Source: Tritrichomonas musculus
Lineage: Eukaryota; Parabasalia; Tritrichomonadida; Tritrichomonadidae
Assembly (NCBI GenBank): GCA_039105265.1
Contig: JAPFFF010000177.1
Coordinates: 1-33,693, forward strand
Length of the DNA: 33,693 nt
Reading direction: 5' to 3'
In this document: one piece after another, positions 17,701-26,462 of the stretch
Layout of the letters: every line of letters begins with the position of its first letter
How positions within the stretch are numbered: position 1 is the stretch's first letter
Notes under the pieces: model-generated
Seen by the model: only the letters and a program-made list of their open reading frames with translations
Database searches by the model: none
Told to the model about the DNA's origin: nothing
Translations under genes and position numbers: made by a program

Positions 17701-18983
17701 CTTTGCACGACGCTAACATGGGTCTGATACTCAAAGATGATATGTTTACGCTCAAAGATCTGAATAGTAATGTCACATATGATGTTAACACCTCTAATGT
17801 TGTTAAACACATCATGAAAGTCATGAGTGACCGTTACTATTCAGATCTTTGTCAGCACAAGATGAGAGGACATACATTCACGACATTGAAAAACTCACCA
17901 TTGAGCAACTACTTCATGAAGCCCAATGCTTTGATGGCGGACTCTGTTGTCAGATTCGCTATCAAAGCACGTACGAATACGCTCATGACAGCATCACTTG
18001 CTGCTCACAGAAACCCTCAAATGAGTAACCGTTGCACTCGTTGTGGACAGATTGAAACTCTCAATCACATCTTAAACGGGTGCAAGCGGTGCAAACACAA
18101 ATTCACAAAGAGACACGACGAAGTTGTCAAGGTACTTTGCAAGTACCTTACCGAAAAGAAGAGAGTCATCGTGCATTGTAACCAAAGTGTTCGTGGACGC
18201 AGCAACGAACACATCACTGGTGACTCTGCTTCTCTCAGACCAGATGTATGGTGGTGGGACGGTGACCAGCTGAAGATAGCTGAATTCACCATCCCATACG
18301 GAATGTTATCTGGCGATGATGATGAATCCACCTTAGTCATACGACGCAGAGAGAAGTTGAACAAGTACCAGAAGCTTGTCGATGATTGCAGAAACCAGTT
18401 GAACTGCAATGTGTCGCTATTTGTGTTCATTGTCTCCTCCCTCGGTGCAATACCCGATGACACCATCAATGAACTCAAGAAAGTGACAGTCACGACCAAA
18501 GACGCACTCAAACTTGCATGGAGGATGGTAGCAGCCGCTTTACGGGAATCTATGATATTGTACATTGATACTAAGATTAAGAAGAGGGTTAACGACAACA
18601 ATGAAGATGAAGATAACGATAACGATAACGATAATGGTAACGATTATGATAACGATGTTGAAAATGTTAATGTTCTTGATACTGATGGTGACGATGATTC
18701 TAATGATCTCAATGATACTAGCTCCAATGTTACCGACGGGGAGTCCGCAGACGATGAGTACAACTCTGTCAACATCCTGGACGACGAAGAATGGCGGGAA
18801 CTCATTGATGCAAGTGCGGATGTTGACAGGTCGGGCCCCCCGTCTGAGCTTGACACTACTGATGATGAAACTGACGTACTGGAAAATCCAGGCACCACCC
18901 CACTATGGAACCAAACTCAAGGTGCCGACCCTGCCTCCGCTACCGAAGAGGAGGGAGTCCAACACTCCTCTTCTGAATTTTAG
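11787..18983 (+). CDS. Intact LINE polyprotein, copy 3: zinc fingers, RT, CCHC, RLE (2398 aa)
   Basis: Reference copy. Residues 1-300 are Ser/Pro/Asn-rich; 366-725 hold twenty 18-residue repeats. C2H2 fingers are C899/C902/H915/H920, C964/C967/H980/H985 and C1027/C1030/H1044/H1049, likely target-DNA or RNA binders. An Arg-rich patch at 1125-1136 could be a nuclear signal. RT spans roughly 1480-1800: DGISNGVW, then FKKGDPDD..SWRPI, catalytic D1616 (TIDFSDAF), GVKQGCPLSP (1672-1681) and YADD (D1717, D1718). The knuckle is C2083/C2086/H2094/C2099. The RLE core is P2152-D2153, E2166 (IAEF), K2190 and K2193-Y2194. The tail is Asp/Asn-rich. Known R2-family proteins are usually nearer 1000-1300 aa, so about 900 N-terminal residues are extra. 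I see no Myb motif. Expected activity is target-primed reverse transcription. All catalytic residues are present, so it looks active. Confidence 0.96.
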   Translation: MLFCTTKPRFSELALDADSIDTKIDDFGGNFSDDDGNGTPEFRSFSPQISTVDSPFNINYNKLATSPISRHSREINSKTHQNGDQFAPNSTQSNTQPRYVPNVPHNLPSQYSLTDRISYPTEQRHPPVGPAPINIRSTSQSDSNVSPDFSDSEEFRSDAHLSDSTSRPNCARNLIVPNTQRTTEVLLQSGVHYNPTNPEGGQNPSWFVITSDPSLAARSPLSYLAKDKSVEGVLVARGQMIISNGQPILDRNRPAVPASDAELSQKVLLPETFVHPSTVPAVPFNFCSFPRSPFVSHVYNVLNSLAVSFSCNIGCNNHFTDFSNHMSVMNTNMFNVNNSNSFTNNSFINNNISNYNVSHNNVNLVHHSVDVDNQTVESTAHVAHHSVDVDNRVVASMAHVAHHSVDVDNQIVASTAHVVHHNVDVDNQIVKSTAHVAHHSVDVDYQTVKSTALVANHSVDVDNQIVKSTAHVAHHAVDVDNQIVASTAHVVHHNVDVDNQIVKSTAHVAHHSVDVDYQTVKSTALVANHSVDVDNQIVKSTAHVAHHAVDVDNQTVKSTAHVAHHTVDVDNQTVKSTAHVAHHAVDVDNQIVKSTAHVAHHAVDVDNQIVKSTAYVAHHAVDVDNQIVKSTAHVAHHAVDVDNQIVKSTAHVAHHAVDVDNQIVKSTAHVAHHAVDVDNRVVASTAHVTHHNVDVDNQTVTSTAHITHHSVGVDDRVVTSTAHIDHHQVVTKEKLFTSVIEVPKFVFEINEKVVPLFTLSGNHSLLNTFSNNNFLGSRTNSLGTQTTSNSSGTSSVVSGAEEFTDAHSHSEHSDHSDDDNHGGSDDNPSSPVGDNVSIDWIVSELAGVKTKTDMKSLIDILQVANIDTSPFANVSDVDTPIILLMYQKDRWLGVGQFYCPCCDKTFPTCASLSFHLKSTHTTNNIPLEQAAFEYIVGRKLRWKIDSPHLPPDAFHYRTIHVCPCSDCDYLVSRANSLSSHMGSSHQDMEALKREVGVFWAMSILHAKKHRKLLVASDVYHDLHGSLCMKCKDFVGRDKATVKQHTNRSHPQANVEGHRVQAIDISISVNWLSPETDDDEIREANTDLERIKIVRSENRVTQDDERQMPVQPRADESVDLQVMEDRRRGEDSRRRRRQAGFIPANERLPEAHLHSVSSSSEEDTHTIDEHPAHPASASIVDIESCLSKAENWKSRCMKEDDDFVHLPKLWGDRLAKHRKKFEEVFNSEVKDVLNWYNEAIYLSDSLEKSSRMLLCEGMISKIILILRKSIRKFVRSARRGSDKIRRPHSLETPIQMKSASKFIAGIELLHSRIHITDEDLDQPQRNVIADIKEKLVRFLSQAPLEFSQLLGSGDLDSIDGLIYDEHYDERMKFIRAKLEELEILNNSPSSLGYKKFLQKFYAEDAKRTLDWFVLNDDTPECVVPVEDFENVYGSSWSDAAALGDDPDGVYTLQRRISSNNSDELKSLILNEEAILKAVRSRSNLSAVGCDGISNGVWKVGGSVTATIIKNVLCCMLDTGLFPEVLKMNKTVMLFKKGDPDDAHSWRPITITPTIYRMLMCHISRSLQTLNSKHRFISPSQKGFMRIPAGAAEHATVVDEMIHDAARNQKSLYITTIDFSDAFGSVPHKLIKKNLTDIGFDLSFVKTIINSYRDSSTKIISNNRRSNSICFRKGVKQGCPLSPTLFNICIEPLLARLNACKEDGYHWLDSATTVQAYADDIIVFSDSEVGMKNLLSVVEHFCSYAGDMKINCKKCHAFTYIAHNGSRSVLNDNFTIAGGRIDNISIQNNTTYLGLPIACKSSQRKHHVFRRIEDMTKDVIRITGSALRFTQAVDAIKRFVIPKIDYELMANTAPTNCLSRLDELIRGKLSKMIGAAGIPTAWFYTTKNDGGLYIQKLTDRQKALTIRLYIALMESNDKSIRDMVKASDEAEIIFRDATIDLTSPFLHLKVKDNGALDAKRNRGTSNILARCVKALHDANMGLILKDDMFTLKDLNSNVTYDVNTSNVVKHIMKVMSDRYYSDLCQHKMRGHTFTTLKNSPLSNYFMKPNALMADSVVRFAIKARTNTLMTASLAAHRNPQMSNRCTRCGQIETLNHILNGCKRCKHKFTKRHDEVVKVLCKYLTEKKRVIVHCNQSVRGRSNEHITGDSASLRPDVWWWDGDQLKIAEFTIPYGMLSGDDDESTLVIRRREKLNKYQKLVDDCRNQLNCNVSLFVFIVSSLGAIPDDTINELKKVTVTTKDALKLAWRMVAAALRESMILYIDTKIKKRVNDNNEDEDNDNDNDNGNDYDNDVENVNVLDTDGDDDSNDLNDTSSNVTDGESADDEYNSVNILDDEEWRELIDASADVDRSGPPSELDTTDDETDVLENPGTTPLWNQTQGADPASATEEEGVQHSSSEF
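12257..12605 (+). other. Cluster of strong inverted repeats, copy 3
   Basis: This is the same inverted-repeat cluster as 5028-5376, shifted by 7229 bp. For example, the 9-bp stem is at 12339-12360 and the nested 13-bp stem at 12483-12531. The sequence is unchanged, so between-copy comparison gives no covariation test here; evidence rests on the pairing alone. Confidence 0.5.
12882..13961 (+). repeat. In-frame 54-bp minisatellite, 20 units, copy 3
   Basis: Twenty 54-bp units. Units 3-6 and 7-10 are a 216-bp duplicate block. Units 13-17 are near-identical QIVKST units (one with AYVA), pointing to recent expansion. The two edges (units 1-2 and 18-20) are the most diverged, as usual when unequal exchange acts on the centre. 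Left-arm GTT units carry AAG (Lys) or ACG (Thr) in the right arm, while GTC units carry GCG (Ala) or GAG (Glu). This keeps the hairpin paired, except unit 18, which pairs as G-U. Confidence 0.95.
18612..18656 (+). repeat. GATAAC microsatellite coding the Asp/Asn tail
   Basis: A short degenerate (GATAAC)n tract encodes alternating Asp-Asn near the C terminus, after the endonuclease. The same tract is at 4045-4089, 11274-11318, 25950-25994 and 33082-33126 and has the same length in all copies. It therefore behaves differently from the unstable 54-bp repeat. Confidence 0.8.
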
Positions 18984-19124
18984 GCAGACTTTTTTGTTGG
19001 GGCCCGCCCCTTTTATTTTATTGTGAGTGAATCATCACTCTCGTTTATTAGTATTTTATACTTACTCTAATGATTAATAAACGAATTTACCACACGGGAG
19101 GAGATTTTTTTTTAGTTTTCATAT
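18984..19124 (+). promoter_or_regulatory. Copy 3/copy 4 junction spacer with AATAAA
   Basis: This 141-nt spacer is identical by eye to the two before it. AATAAA is at 19076-19081 and the 6-bp hairpin at 19025-19040. It joins two intact ORFs. The spacer equals 47 codons including the stop, so consecutive ORFs stay in the same frame, but several in-frame stops rule out simple read-through. Confidence 0.6.
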
Positions 19125-22100
19125 ATGCTTTTTTGCACGACCAAACCTAGATTTTCCGAATTAGCACTCGACGCTGATTCGATTGATACCAAAATTGATG
19201 ATTTTGGTGGAAATTTTTCTGATGATGATGGAAATGGAACACCCGAATTTCGCAGTTTTTCGCCTCAAATTAGTACAGTAGATAGCCCTTTCAATATAAA
19301 TTACAACAAACTCGCTACTTCTCCAATATCTCGCCACTCAAGAGAGATCAATTCAAAGACGCACCAAAACGGGGACCAGTTTGCCCCGAACTCAACTCAA
19401 TCAAATACACAGCCTCGATATGTTCCAAATGTTCCTCATAATCTTCCCTCGCAATACTCACTCACAGATCGAATTTCATATCCTACGGAGCAGCGGCACC
19501 CGCCGGTTGGACCTGCTCCTATCAACATACGGAGTACCTCACAGAGCGATTCCAACGTTTCCCCAGACTTTTCAGATTCCGAAGAATTTAGATCAGATGC
19601 GCATCTAAGTGATTCTACGAGCCGACCAAATTGCGCCAGAAATCTCATAGTTCCTAATACACAAAGGACGACAGAGGTACTCCTGCAGTCAGGAGTACAC
19701 TATAATCCGACGAATCCAGAGGGTGGTCAGAACCCCTCTTGGTTCGTCATTACGAGCGATCCTTCACTGGCTGCCCGTTCCCCTCTGAGTTACCTTGCAA
19801 AGGATAAGTCAGTTGAAGGTGTATTGGTTGCCCGAGGACAAATGATCATTTCGAATGGGCAACCAATACTCGACCGAAACCGCCCGGCAGTACCTGCATC
19901 AGATGCAGAACTCAGCCAGAAGGTGCTCCTCCCTGAGACCTTCGTCCATCCGAGCACGGTTCCGGCGGTTCCATTCAATTTTTGCTCCTTCCCACGTTCG
20001 CCTTTTGTTTCCCATGTATACAATGTATTAAACTCGCTGGCGGTCTCATTCTCGTGCAACATCGGTTGCAATAATCACTTCACCGACTTTTCAAATCACA
20101 TGTCAGTCATGAATACCAATATGTTCAATGTTAATAATAGTAATAGTTTCACTAATAATAGTTTCATTAATAATAATATCTCTAACTATAATGTTTCTCA
20201 TAACAATGTTAATCTTGTTCATCATAGCGTTGACGTCGACAACCAGACTGTCGAGTCAACTGCTCATGTAGCTCACCACAGCGTTGACGTCGACAATCGG
20301 GTTGTCGCGTCAATGGCTCATGTTGCTCATCATAGCGTTGACGTCGACAATCAGATTGTCGCGTCAACGGCACACGTGGTACATCATAATGTTGACGTTG
20401 ACAATCAGATTGTCAAGTCAACAGCCCACGTCGCTCATCATTCTGTTGACGTTGACTATCAGACTGTCAAGTCAACAGCCCTCGTTGCTAATCATTCTGT
20501 TGACGTTGACAATCAGATTGTCAAGTCAACAGCCCACGTCGCTCATCACGCTGTTGACGTCGACAATCAGATTGTCGCGTCAACGGCACACGTGGTACAT
20601 CATAATGTTGACGTTGACAATCAGATTGTCAAGTCAACAGCCCACGTCGCTCATCATTCTGTTGACGTTGACTATCAGACTGTCAAGTCAACAGCCCTCG
20701 TTGCTAATCATTCTGTTGACGTTGACAATCAGATTGTCAAGTCAACAGCCCACGTCGCTCATCACGCTGTTGACGTTGACAATCAGACTGTCAAGTCAAC
20801 AGCTCACGTCGCTCATCACACTGTTGACGTTGACAATCAAACTGTCAAGTCAACAGCTCACGTCGCTCATCACGCTGTTGACGTTGACAATCAGATTGTC
20901 AAATCAACAGCTCACGTCGCTCATCACGCTGTCGACGTTGACAATCAGATTGTCAAGTCAACAGCTTACGTCGCTCATCACGCTGTTGACGTTGACAATC
21001 AGATTGTCAAGTCAACAGCTCACGTCGCTCATCACGCTGTTGACGTTGACAATCAGATTGTCAAGTCAACAGCTCACGTCGCTCATCACGCTGTTGACGT
21101 TGACAATCAGATTGTCAAGTCAACAGCTCACGTCGCTCATCACGCTGTTGACGTTGACAATCGGGTTGTCGCGTCAACAGCTCACGTCACTCACCACAAC
21201 GTTGACGTTGACAACCAAACCGTCACGTCAACGGCTCACATCACGCACCATTCTGTTGGCGTTGACGATCGGGTTGTCACGTCAACTGCTCACATCGATC
21301 ATCATCAAGTAGTCACGAAGGAGAAATTATTCACATCAGTGATTGAGGTACCTAAGTTTGTGTTCGAGATCAATGAGAAAGTGGTTCCACTATTTACTCT
21401 CTCTGGAAACCATTCGTTGCTTAACACATTCTCAAACAATAATTTCCTCGGATCTCGAACCAACTCCTTAGGTACTCAAACTACCAGTAACTCTTCTGGT
21501 ACAAGCAGCGTTGTTAGTGGTGCTGAAGAGTTCACCGATGCTCATTCTCACTCTGAACACTCTGATCATTCCGATGATGACAATCACGGTGGTAGTGATG
21601 ATAATCCTTCTTCACCTGTGGGTGACAATGTTTCCATTGATTGGATCGTGAGCGAATTGGCTGGTGTGAAGACCAAAACAGACATGAAGTCTCTCATTGA
21701 TATCTTGCAGGTGGCAAACATCGACACTTCACCATTCGCAAACGTTAGCGACGTTGACACTCCTATCATTCTCCTCATGTATCAGAAAGACAGATGGTTA
21801 GGAGTTGGGCAGTTTTACTGCCCTTGCTGCGACAAAACGTTTCCCACATGTGCGTCCTTGTCTTTTCACCTCAAATCGACGCACACGACGAATAACATTC
21901 CTCTGGAGCAAGCGGCGTTCGAGTACATTGTCGGCAGGAAGCTGAGGTGGAAGATCGATTCACCTCACCTTCCGCCTGACGCTTTTCACTATCGTACCAT
22001 TCACGTTTGTCCGTGCAGCGACTGCGACTACTTGGTCAGCAGAGCGAACTCATTGAGCAGCCACATGGGCTCATCGCACCAGGACATGGAAGCGCTTAAA

Positions 22101-25100
22101 CGTGAAGTTGGAGTCTTCTGGGCGATGAGCATTCTGCACGCTAAGAAACATCGGAAATTACTTGTGGCTAGCGATGTTTACCATGACCTGCACGGTTCCT
22201 TGTGCATGAAATGCAAGGACTTCGTTGGTAGAGACAAAGCTACAGTCAAACAGCATACCAACAGATCACATCCCCAGGCCAATGTTGAAGGTCATCGGGT
22301 TCAGGCAATCGACATCAGTATATCCGTTAATTGGCTTTCGCCTGAAACCGATGACGATGAAATTCGTGAAGCCAACACTGACCTGGAGAGAATCAAGATT
22401 GTGAGGAGTGAGAACAGAGTCACTCAAGATGATGAGAGACAGATGCCAGTGCAACCTCGGGCAGACGAATCGGTGGATCTCCAAGTGATGGAAGATCGTC
22501 GTCGCGGGGAAGACTCACGCAGACGGAGACGACAGGCTGGGTTCATACCTGCCAACGAGAGACTACCTGAGGCGCACTTGCATTCAGTCTCTTCATCTAG
22601 CGAAGAAGATACTCACACAATTGATGAACATCCGGCTCACCCAGCGTCAGCTTCGATCGTGGACATTGAGAGTTGCCTGTCCAAAGCTGAGAATTGGAAG
22701 TCGAGGTGCATGAAGGAAGATGATGATTTCGTGCACCTCCCGAAGCTGTGGGGTGACCGTTTAGCGAAACACAGGAAAAAGTTCGAAGAAGTGTTTAACA
22801 GTGAAGTCAAGGATGTTCTCAATTGGTATAATGAAGCTATTTACCTCTCTGACTCTTTGGAAAAGAGCAGCCGAATGCTTCTCTGCGAAGGGATGATTTC
22901 GAAAATCATTCTCATTCTACGGAAGTCGATTAGGAAGTTCGTTCGTTCGGCACGGAGAGGTTCAGATAAGATTCGTCGCCCGCATTCCTTGGAGACACCG
23001 ATTCAGATGAAGTCGGCCTCCAAATTCATCGCTGGTATTGAACTCCTGCATTCCCGCATTCACATCACTGATGAAGATCTCGATCAACCTCAACGTAATG
23101 TCATCGCAGACATCAAAGAGAAGCTTGTTCGCTTTCTGTCACAGGCTCCTTTGGAGTTCTCTCAACTTCTTGGGAGTGGTGACTTGGACTCAATTGACGG
23201 TTTGATTTACGATGAGCATTACGATGAAAGGATGAAATTCATACGTGCCAAGCTAGAGGAATTGGAGATTCTCAACAACTCTCCTTCCTCGCTTGGCTAC
23301 AAGAAGTTCCTTCAGAAATTCTACGCTGAAGACGCCAAACGTACACTCGACTGGTTCGTGTTGAACGACGACACACCGGAATGTGTCGTCCCAGTCGAAG
23401 ATTTCGAGAACGTGTACGGGTCCTCGTGGAGCGATGCTGCTGCTCTCGGGGATGACCCAGATGGTGTTTACACTCTTCAGCGCAGAATTTCATCGAATAA
23501 TTCTGATGAACTCAAATCACTCATCCTCAACGAAGAAGCTATTCTCAAAGCGGTCAGATCGAGATCCAATCTGTCTGCCGTCGGATGCGACGGCATTTCA
23601 AATGGTGTGTGGAAGGTTGGCGGGAGTGTCACGGCGACGATCATCAAGAATGTGTTGTGTTGCATGCTTGACACGGGTCTCTTTCCGGAGGTGTTGAAAA
23701 TGAACAAAACCGTCATGTTGTTTAAGAAAGGAGACCCTGACGACGCCCATTCGTGGCGTCCTATCACCATCACTCCGACGATTTATCGGATGCTGATGTG
23801 TCACATCAGCCGCTCGCTTCAAACGCTGAATTCAAAACATAGGTTCATATCACCGAGTCAGAAAGGATTCATGCGTATTCCAGCTGGGGCGGCTGAGCAT
23901 GCAACTGTGGTTGATGAGATGATACACGATGCTGCACGGAACCAAAAGTCACTCTACATCACGACGATCGACTTTTCTGATGCATTTGGTTCCGTACCAC
24001 ATAAACTTATTAAAAAGAATCTTACAGACATTGGCTTTGATCTTTCTTTTGTTAAAACGATTATTAATTCGTACAGAGACTCTTCGACAAAGATCATCAG
24101 CAACAACAGACGATCTAATTCTATCTGTTTTCGCAAAGGCGTCAAGCAAGGTTGTCCGCTGAGTCCGACGTTATTCAACATTTGTATCGAACCTCTCCTC
24201 GCGCGGTTGAACGCTTGCAAGGAGGACGGTTATCATTGGTTGGACTCAGCGACAACCGTTCAAGCTTACGCCGATGACATAATCGTGTTCTCGGACTCGG
24301 AAGTCGGGATGAAGAACTTGCTTTCGGTCGTGGAGCACTTCTGCAGTTATGCAGGCGACATGAAGATCAACTGCAAGAAGTGCCACGCTTTCACATACAT
24401 TGCTCACAATGGTTCTCGCAGTGTGTTGAACGACAACTTCACCATTGCTGGAGGACGTATTGATAACATCAGTATTCAGAACAATACAACGTATCTCGGA
24501 CTTCCAATCGCGTGCAAATCTTCGCAGCGTAAACATCACGTTTTTCGGCGAATCGAAGACATGACGAAGGACGTCATTCGAATTACTGGCAGCGCTCTTC
24601 GGTTCACACAGGCGGTTGACGCCATCAAACGGTTCGTGATTCCCAAGATTGACTACGAACTGATGGCGAACACAGCACCGACAAATTGCCTCAGTCGCTT
24701 AGATGAACTCATTCGGGGCAAACTGTCCAAAATGATCGGTGCTGCTGGTATTCCAACCGCCTGGTTCTACACGACGAAAAACGATGGCGGTCTTTACATA
24801 CAGAAACTCACAGATCGCCAGAAAGCTCTCACTATCAGACTCTACATTGCTTTGATGGAGTCTAACGATAAAAGCATCCGTGATATGGTCAAGGCTTCTG
24901 ATGAAGCCGAGATCATCTTCAGGGATGCTACCATCGACTTGACTTCACCGTTCTTGCACCTAAAAGTTAAAGACAATGGTGCGTTAGATGCAAAGCGTAA
25001 CCGCGGGACGTCGAACATCTTAGCCCGATGTGTTAAAGCTTTGCACGACGCTAACATGGGTCTGATACTCAAAGATGATATGTTTACGCTCAAAGATCTG

Positions 25101-26321
25101 AATAGTAATGTCACATATGATGTTAACACCTCTAATGTTGTTAAACACATCATGAAAGTCATGAGTGACCGTTACTATTCAGATCTTTGTCAGCACAAGA
25201 TGAGAGGACATACATTCACGACATTGAAAAACTCACCATTGAGCAACTACTTCATGAAGCCCAATGCTTTGATGGCGGACTCTGTTGTCAGATTCGCTAT
25301 CAAAGCACGTACGAATACGCTCATGACAGCATCACTTGCTGCTCACAGAAACCCTCAAATGAGTAACCGTTGCACTCGTTGTGGACAGATTGAAACTCTC
25401 AATCACATCTTAAACGGGTGCAAGCGGTGCAAACACAAATTCACAAAGAGACACGACGAAGTTGTCAAGGTACTTTGCAAGTACCTTACCGAAAAGAAGA
25501 GAGTCATCGTGCATTGTAACCAAAGTGTTCGTGGACGCAGCAACGAACACATCACTGGTGACTCTGCTTCTCTCAGACCAGATGTATGGTGGTGGGACGG
25601 TGACCAGCTGAAGATAGCTGAATTCACCATCCCATACGGAATGTTATCTGGCGATGATGATGAATCCACCTTAGTCATACGACGCAGAGAGAAGTTGAAC
25701 AAGTACCAGAAGCTTGTCGATGATTGCAGAAACCAGTTGAACTGCAATGTGTCGCTATTTGTGTTCATTGTCTCCTCCCTCGGTGCAATACCCGATGACA
25801 CCATCAATGAACTCAAGAAAGTGACAGTCACGACCAAAGACGCACTCAAACTTGCATGGAGGATGGTAGCAGCCGCTTTACGGGAATCTATGATATTGTA
25901 CATTGATACTAAGATTAAGAAGAGGGTTAACGACAACAATGAAGATGAAGATAACGATAACGATAACGATAATGGTAACGATTATGATAACGATGTTGAA
26001 AATGTTAATGTTCTTGATACTGATGGTGACGATGATTCTAATGATCTCAATGATACTAGCTCCAATGTTACCGACGGGGAGTCCGCAGACGATGAGTACA
26101 ACTCTGTCAACATCCTGGACGACGAAGAATGGCGGGAACTCATTGATGCAAGTGCGGATGTTGACAGGTCGGGCCCCCCGTCTGAGCTTGACACTACTGA
26201 TGATGAAACTGACGTACTGGAAAATCCAGGCACCACCCCACTATGGAACCAAACTCAAGGTGCCGACCCTGCCTCCGCTACCGAAGAGGAGGGAGTCCAA
26301 CACTCCTCTTCTGAATTTTAG
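19125..26321 (+). CDS. Intact LINE polyprotein, copy 4 (2398 aa)
   Basis: This copy encodes the same protein as copy 3, with the same residue numbering for all domains; the translations appear identical. I find two DNA differences from copy 3, both in third codon positions: GCT to GCA (Ala) at 22952 and CGT to CGC (Arg) at 23057. Both are shared with copy 5 and absent from copies 1-3. The minisatellite has the same 20 units. With copy 3 it makes a pair of adjacent, apparently intact elements, which is strong evidence that the long 2398-codon frame is the genuine gene rather than a chance fusion. Confidence 0.95.
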   Translation: MLFCTTKPRFSELALDADSIDTKIDDFGGNFSDDDGNGTPEFRSFSPQISTVDSPFNINYNKLATSPISRHSREINSKTHQNGDQFAPNSTQSNTQPRYVPNVPHNLPSQYSLTDRISYPTEQRHPPVGPAPINIRSTSQSDSNVSPDFSDSEEFRSDAHLSDSTSRPNCARNLIVPNTQRTTEVLLQSGVHYNPTNPEGGQNPSWFVITSDPSLAARSPLSYLAKDKSVEGVLVARGQMIISNGQPILDRNRPAVPASDAELSQKVLLPETFVHPSTVPAVPFNFCSFPRSPFVSHVYNVLNSLAVSFSCNIGCNNHFTDFSNHMSVMNTNMFNVNNSNSFTNNSFINNNISNYNVSHNNVNLVHHSVDVDNQTVESTAHVAHHSVDVDNRVVASMAHVAHHSVDVDNQIVASTAHVVHHNVDVDNQIVKSTAHVAHHSVDVDYQTVKSTALVANHSVDVDNQIVKSTAHVAHHAVDVDNQIVASTAHVVHHNVDVDNQIVKSTAHVAHHSVDVDYQTVKSTALVANHSVDVDNQIVKSTAHVAHHAVDVDNQTVKSTAHVAHHTVDVDNQTVKSTAHVAHHAVDVDNQIVKSTAHVAHHAVDVDNQIVKSTAYVAHHAVDVDNQIVKSTAHVAHHAVDVDNQIVKSTAHVAHHAVDVDNQIVKSTAHVAHHAVDVDNRVVASTAHVTHHNVDVDNQTVTSTAHITHHSVGVDDRVVTSTAHIDHHQVVTKEKLFTSVIEVPKFVFEINEKVVPLFTLSGNHSLLNTFSNNNFLGSRTNSLGTQTTSNSSGTSSVVSGAEEFTDAHSHSEHSDHSDDDNHGGSDDNPSSPVGDNVSIDWIVSELAGVKTKTDMKSLIDILQVANIDTSPFANVSDVDTPIILLMYQKDRWLGVGQFYCPCCDKTFPTCASLSFHLKSTHTTNNIPLEQAAFEYIVGRKLRWKIDSPHLPPDAFHYRTIHVCPCSDCDYLVSRANSLSSHMGSSHQDMEALKREVGVFWAMSILHAKKHRKLLVASDVYHDLHGSLCMKCKDFVGRDKATVKQHTNRSHPQANVEGHRVQAIDISISVNWLSPETDDDEIREANTDLERIKIVRSENRVTQDDERQMPVQPRADESVDLQVMEDRRRGEDSRRRRRQAGFIPANERLPEAHLHSVSSSSEEDTHTIDEHPAHPASASIVDIESCLSKAENWKSRCMKEDDDFVHLPKLWGDRLAKHRKKFEEVFNSEVKDVLNWYNEAIYLSDSLEKSSRMLLCEGMISKIILILRKSIRKFVRSARRGSDKIRRPHSLETPIQMKSASKFIAGIELLHSRIHITDEDLDQPQRNVIADIKEKLVRFLSQAPLEFSQLLGSGDLDSIDGLIYDEHYDERMKFIRAKLEELEILNNSPSSLGYKKFLQKFYAEDAKRTLDWFVLNDDTPECVVPVEDFENVYGSSWSDAAALGDDPDGVYTLQRRISSNNSDELKSLILNEEAILKAVRSRSNLSAVGCDGISNGVWKVGGSVTATIIKNVLCCMLDTGLFPEVLKMNKTVMLFKKGDPDDAHSWRPITITPTIYRMLMCHISRSLQTLNSKHRFISPSQKGFMRIPAGAAEHATVVDEMIHDAARNQKSLYITTIDFSDAFGSVPHKLIKKNLTDIGFDLSFVKTIINSYRDSSTKIISNNRRSNSICFRKGVKQGCPLSPTLFNICIEPLLARLNACKEDGYHWLDSATTVQAYADDIIVFSDSEVGMKNLLSVVEHFCSYAGDMKINCKKCHAFTYIAHNGSRSVLNDNFTIAGGRIDNISIQNNTTYLGLPIACKSSQRKHHVFRRIEDMTKDVIRITGSALRFTQAVDAIKRFVIPKIDYELMANTAPTNCLSRLDELIRGKLSKMIGAAGIPTAWFYTTKNDGGLYIQKLTDRQKALTIRLYIALMESNDKSIRDMVKASDEAEIIFRDATIDLTSPFLHLKVKDNGALDAKRNRGTSNILARCVKALHDANMGLILKDDMFTLKDLNSNVTYDVNTSNVVKHIMKVMSDRYYSDLCQHKMRGHTFTTLKNSPLSNYFMKPNALMADSVVRFAIKARTNTLMTASLAAHRNPQMSNRCTRCGQIETLNHILNGCKRCKHKFTKRHDEVVKVLCKYLTEKKRVIVHCNQSVRGRSNEHITGDSASLRPDVWWWDGDQLKIAEFTIPYGMLSGDDDESTLVIRRREKLNKYQKLVDDCRNQLNCNVSLFVFIVSSLGAIPDDTINELKKVTVTTKDALKLAWRMVAAALRESMILYIDTKIKKRVNDNNEDEDNDNDNDNGNDYDNDVENVNVLDTDGDDDSNDLNDTSSNVTDGESADDEYNSVNILDDEEWRELIDASADVDRSGPPSELDTTDDETDVLENPGTTPLWNQTQGADPASATEEEGVQHSSSEF
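19595..19943 (+). other. Cluster of strong inverted repeats, copy 4
   Basis: Equivalent of the copy 2 cluster, with the 9-bp stem at 19677-19698. The sequence is unchanged from copy 3. Confidence 0.5.
20220..21299 (+). repeat. In-frame 54-bp minisatellite, 20 units, copy 4
   Basis: Twenty units in the same order as copy 3, including the AYVA variant unit and the duplicated 216-bp block. Copies 3 and 4 therefore share a recent common ancestor at this hypervariable site, although copy 4 shares its two synonymous SNPs with copy 5. Confidence 0.95.
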
Positions 26322-26462
26322 GCAGACTTTTTTGTTGGGGCCCGCCCCTTTTATTTTATTGTGAGTGAATCATCACTCTCGTTTATTAGTATTTTATACT
26401 TACTCTAATGATTAATAAACGAATTTACCACACGGGAGGAGATTTTTTTTTAGTTTTCATAT
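26322..26462 (+). promoter_or_regulatory. Copy 4/copy 5 junction spacer with AATAAA
   Basis: Identical by eye to the preceding spacers, with AATAAA at 26414-26419 and the hairpin at 26363-26378. It is the last clean junction in the window. Confidence 0.6.

Noticed and set aside
4417-18983. Continuous polyprotein across monomers by stop read-through, since spacers preserve frame
   Set aside because: The spacer frame contains the TAG stop, adjacent TAA and TGA, and another TAG before the next ATG, so simple read-through is unlikely.
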